Assembly: GCF_023016285.1 (NCBI RefSeq)
Contig: NZ_CP095413.1
Span: 2,542,001-2,606,000 of the forward strand
Origin: Muricauda sp. SCSIO 64092
Lineage (GTDB): Bacteria; Bacteroidota; Bacteroidia; Flavobacteriales; Flavobacteriaceae
Direction: 5' to 3'
DNA length: 64,000 nucleotides
Shown here: piece by piece, positions 63,250-64,000 of the stretch
How the letters are laid out: each line of letters starts with the position of its first letter
Position numbering within the stretch: the stretch's first letter is position 1
Program-made: the position numbers and the translations under genes
The notes under the pieces: generated by a model
The model's input: the letters and a program-made list of their open reading frames with translations, nothing else
What the model was told of the DNA's origin: nothing
Databases searched by the model: none

Positions 63250-64000
63250 TTACTCCGTACGCAAACTTTTTACAGGGTTTTGCTTTGCGGCCCTAATGGC
63301 CTGAAAACTGACCGTAAGTACCGTGATTCCCATAGCGCCCAACATGGCCAGGGCAAATATCCACCACTTAAGAATCACCCGATAGGGATATTCCTGTAGC
63401 CAACCGTTCATCACATAATACGCAATGGGTACGGCGATAAAACAAGAGATGATCACCAATTTTAGAAAGTCCTTGGAAAGCATGTTCCAAACATTGAACA
63501 CGGTAGCGCCCAGTACTTTTCGTACCCCAATTTCCTTGGTTCGCTGTTCCGCTACAAAAGAGGTCAGCCCAAACAATCCCAGACAGCTGATCAAAATGGC
63601 CAAGGCCGTAAATATTCCGGAAAGGCTTCCAACACGCTCTTCGGCTGCGAATTTTTGACCATATTCCTCATCCACAAATTCGTATTCAAAAGGAATATCC
63701 GGGAAATGTTGTTTGAACACCCGTTCAATCACGGCTATGTTTTGCCCAGCACTTTGTTTGGGGTTAAGCCTTAAATTGTAATAGCTGAAATTGTTGAACC
63801 TATCATAGACATAGATTCCTTGTTTGACCGGCTCATACGGGGATTGGGCAATCATATCCTCAACCACACCAATGATTTTTAGGGGAGGGTCAGGGTCATC
63901 GCCATCATCTTTGAGCAACACCCCTATTGGATTTTGCAAACCCAAGTATTTTTTAGCGGTTTCGTTGATCAAAACCCCCAGGGAGTCAGAGGCAAAGTCC
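63250..64000 (-). CDS. FtsX/MacB-type ABC permease 8, partial at the window edge
   Basis: The C-terminal ~250 residues of a further permease; the frame is open to the edge (the last bases still encode DFASDSLGVLINE), so the start lies beyond 64000. The final FtsX block has TKEIGVRKVLGAT and ends NPVKSLRTE. It is nearly a copy of permease 7 from the SLSGIFTALAILISCLGL segment onward. The array may continue further right. Confidence 0.9.
   Translation of the reverse strand, partial: DFASDSLGVLINETAKKYLGLQNPIGVLLKDDGDDPDPPLKIIGVVEDMIAQSPYEPVKQGIYVYDRFNNFSYYNLRLNPKQSAGQNIAVIERVFKQHFPDIPFEYEFVDEEYGQKFAAEERVGSLSGIFTALAILISCLGLFGLTSFVAEQRTKEIGVRKVLGATVFNVWNMLSKDFLKLVIISCFIAVPIAYYVMNGWLQEYPYRVILKWWIFALAMLGAMGITVLTVSFQAIRAAKQNPVKSLRTE

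Noticed and set aside
1..64000. CRISPR arrays, tRNA or rRNA genes, prophage, toxin-antitoxin or restriction systems
   Set aside because: Looked for on both strands; no regular spaced repeats, no tRNA-like cloverleaf or rRNA sequence, and no gene families of those systems were seen.

Overview
The window is chromosomal DNA from a member of the Bacteroidota, most likely a marine-type Flavobacteriaceae. Three things point there: promoters carry the Bacteroidota -7 box TAnnTTTG; the gene families are typical of the group (GLPGLI protein with a TonB-receptor-like partner, tandem-domain universal stress proteins, FtsX/MacB-like permeases); and the block pdxA - DUF177 - rpmF - fabH - accB - accC is intact. 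The species cannot be named from sequence alone.

Region 1 (1-23.8 kb) is a stress island. It holds nine two-domain universal stress proteins (USPs), an Hsp20 chaperone, a CstB-like persulfide dioxygenase/rhodanese, DUF2267 and TerB-like proteins, a D-lactate-dehydrogenase-type enzyme, a cardiolipin synthase and several small unknown proteins. In the middle are a soluble PAS histidine kinase and an unusual response regulator in which a receiver domain is fused to a complete CRP/FNR-type cNMP-binding plus HTH module. Sixteen copies of the CRP/FNR-type dyad TGA-Y-N4-R-TCA lie between the genes. All but one have a -7 box whose far edge lies exactly 36.5 bp from the dyad centre (35.5 bp in the exception), the geometry of class II activation. 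I read this as one regulon, probably driven by the fusion regulator. One copy points into a gap without a recognised gene and is followed 230 bp later by a strong terminator, so it may mark an unannotated small transcript. A fused cbpA/cbpM remnant and a MITE-like element lodged at a stop codon are scars in the same region.

Region 2 (23.9-30.0 kb) has a second PAS kinase/receiver pair, a TauE/SafE-type exporter, and a sodium:solute symporter overlapping an NagX/DUF5009-type membrane acyltransferase.

Region 3 (30.0-36.0 kb, minus strand) has an outer-membrane TonB-receptor-like protein with its GLPGLI partner, an acidic secreted peptide, a thioredoxin-like protein, a LuxR-type response regulator, and about 500 bp of decayed sequence.

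Region 4 (36.0-43.0 kb) is housekeeping: ribE diverging from pdxA, then DUF177-rpmF, then fabH-accB-accC, and an FAD oxidoreductase. Twin identical dyads lie between rpmF and fabH.

Region 5 (43-64 kb, minus strand) starts with an S41 peptidase beside a broken copy of the LuxR-type regulator. It continues with a tandem array of at least eight paralogous ~800-residue FtsX/MacB-type ABC permeases served by a single ATPase gene at the 3' end. The last permease runs off the right edge.
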